Assembly: GCA_030834765.1 (NCBI GenBank)
Contig: JAUQXG010000313.1
Span: forward strand, 1-13,089
Source of the DNA: Lutispora sp.
GTDB lineage: Bacteria; Bacillota; Clostridia; Lutisporales; Lutisporaceae
Reading direction: 5' to 3'
DNA: 13,089 nt
Part shown: piece after piece, positions 13,066 through 13,089 of the stretch
Numbering within the stretch: the stretch's first letter is position 1
Layout of the letters: every line of letters begins with the position of its first letter
Notes under the pieces: generated by a model
The model's database searches: none
Told to the model about the DNA's origin: nothing
What the model saw: the letters and a program-made list of their open reading frames with translations, nothing else
Translations under genes and position numbers: made by a program

Positions 13066-13089
13066 AGCCAATTGATTCGTCAATTGGCT
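13066..13089 (+). terminator. UUCG-capped terminator hairpin at the window edge
   Basis: Perfect 10-bp stem AGCCAATTGA/TCAATTGGCT with a TTCG tetraloop, ending exactly at the window end. A T-run would be expected just beyond. Termination of the lipoprotein transcript is likely but the decisive bases are not visible. Confidence 0.6.

Overview
The window looks like part of the chromosome of a low-GC, strictly anaerobic Firmicute of the class Clostridia. The reasons are a SAM-I (S-box) leader in front of a MetQ-type lipoprotein, the [FeFe]-hydrogenase maturase HydE, LarE, strong AGGAGG-type ribosome binding sites, TTGACA/TATAAT-type promoters and AT-rich intergenic DNA. I cannot name the genus from sequence alone.

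Layout. (1) 1-766, minus strand: promoter, SAM-I riboswitch, intrinsic terminator and the first part of metQ, a methionine-uptake operon running out of the window. (2) 961-2800, minus strand: an orphan alpha/alpha-toroid (prenyltransferase-like) protein with its own promoter, then an XRE-family regulator overlapping a DUF6773-type membrane protein, with a consensus promoter. (3) 2851-4571: six 20-bp tandem repeats, then an IS30-family element whose transposase is broken by a nonsense codon and a 1-bp frameshift. (4) 4768-8786: accessory island, all genes on the minus strand. It holds a serine-recombinase accessory protein without a catalytic domain, a KilA-N protein with a damaged or unusual 5' end, and a 710-residue protein with a DUF4297-like PD-(D/E)XK nuclease domain plus a zinc-knuckle/HNH-like motif. 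The upstream edge is a 3' tRNA fragment, a probable old attachment site. (5) 8778-11157, minus strand: DUF2318 membrane-anchored Cys-rich protein (interrupted by an in-frame UGA), a 41-residue LDCC-motif protein, a terminator/attenuator hairpin, larE and a DUF1461 membrane protein, ordered like one operon. (6) 11189-13089: divergent promoter region, then hydE and a small lipoprotein on the plus strand.

How it fits together. The two ends carry ordinary metabolism: regulated methionine import on the left, and metallocofactor-type genes on the right (LarE sulfur transfer, HydE H-cluster assembly, Cys-rich DUF2318 and LDCC proteins). The middle is a mosaic of mobile and defence-like DNA. Base composition changes along it: by eye the toroid gene, the IS30 and the recombinase/KilA-N pair are richer in G+C than the nuclease gene and the flanks.

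The most notable observations are: a probable single-gene (or KilA-N-linked) nuclease defence system; three reading frames interrupted by UGA, while none of the 13 coding ends I could read uses UGA as stop; a DUF2318 gene whose conserved cysteine motifs all lie beyond such a UGA; and a tRNA 3' fragment at the island edge.
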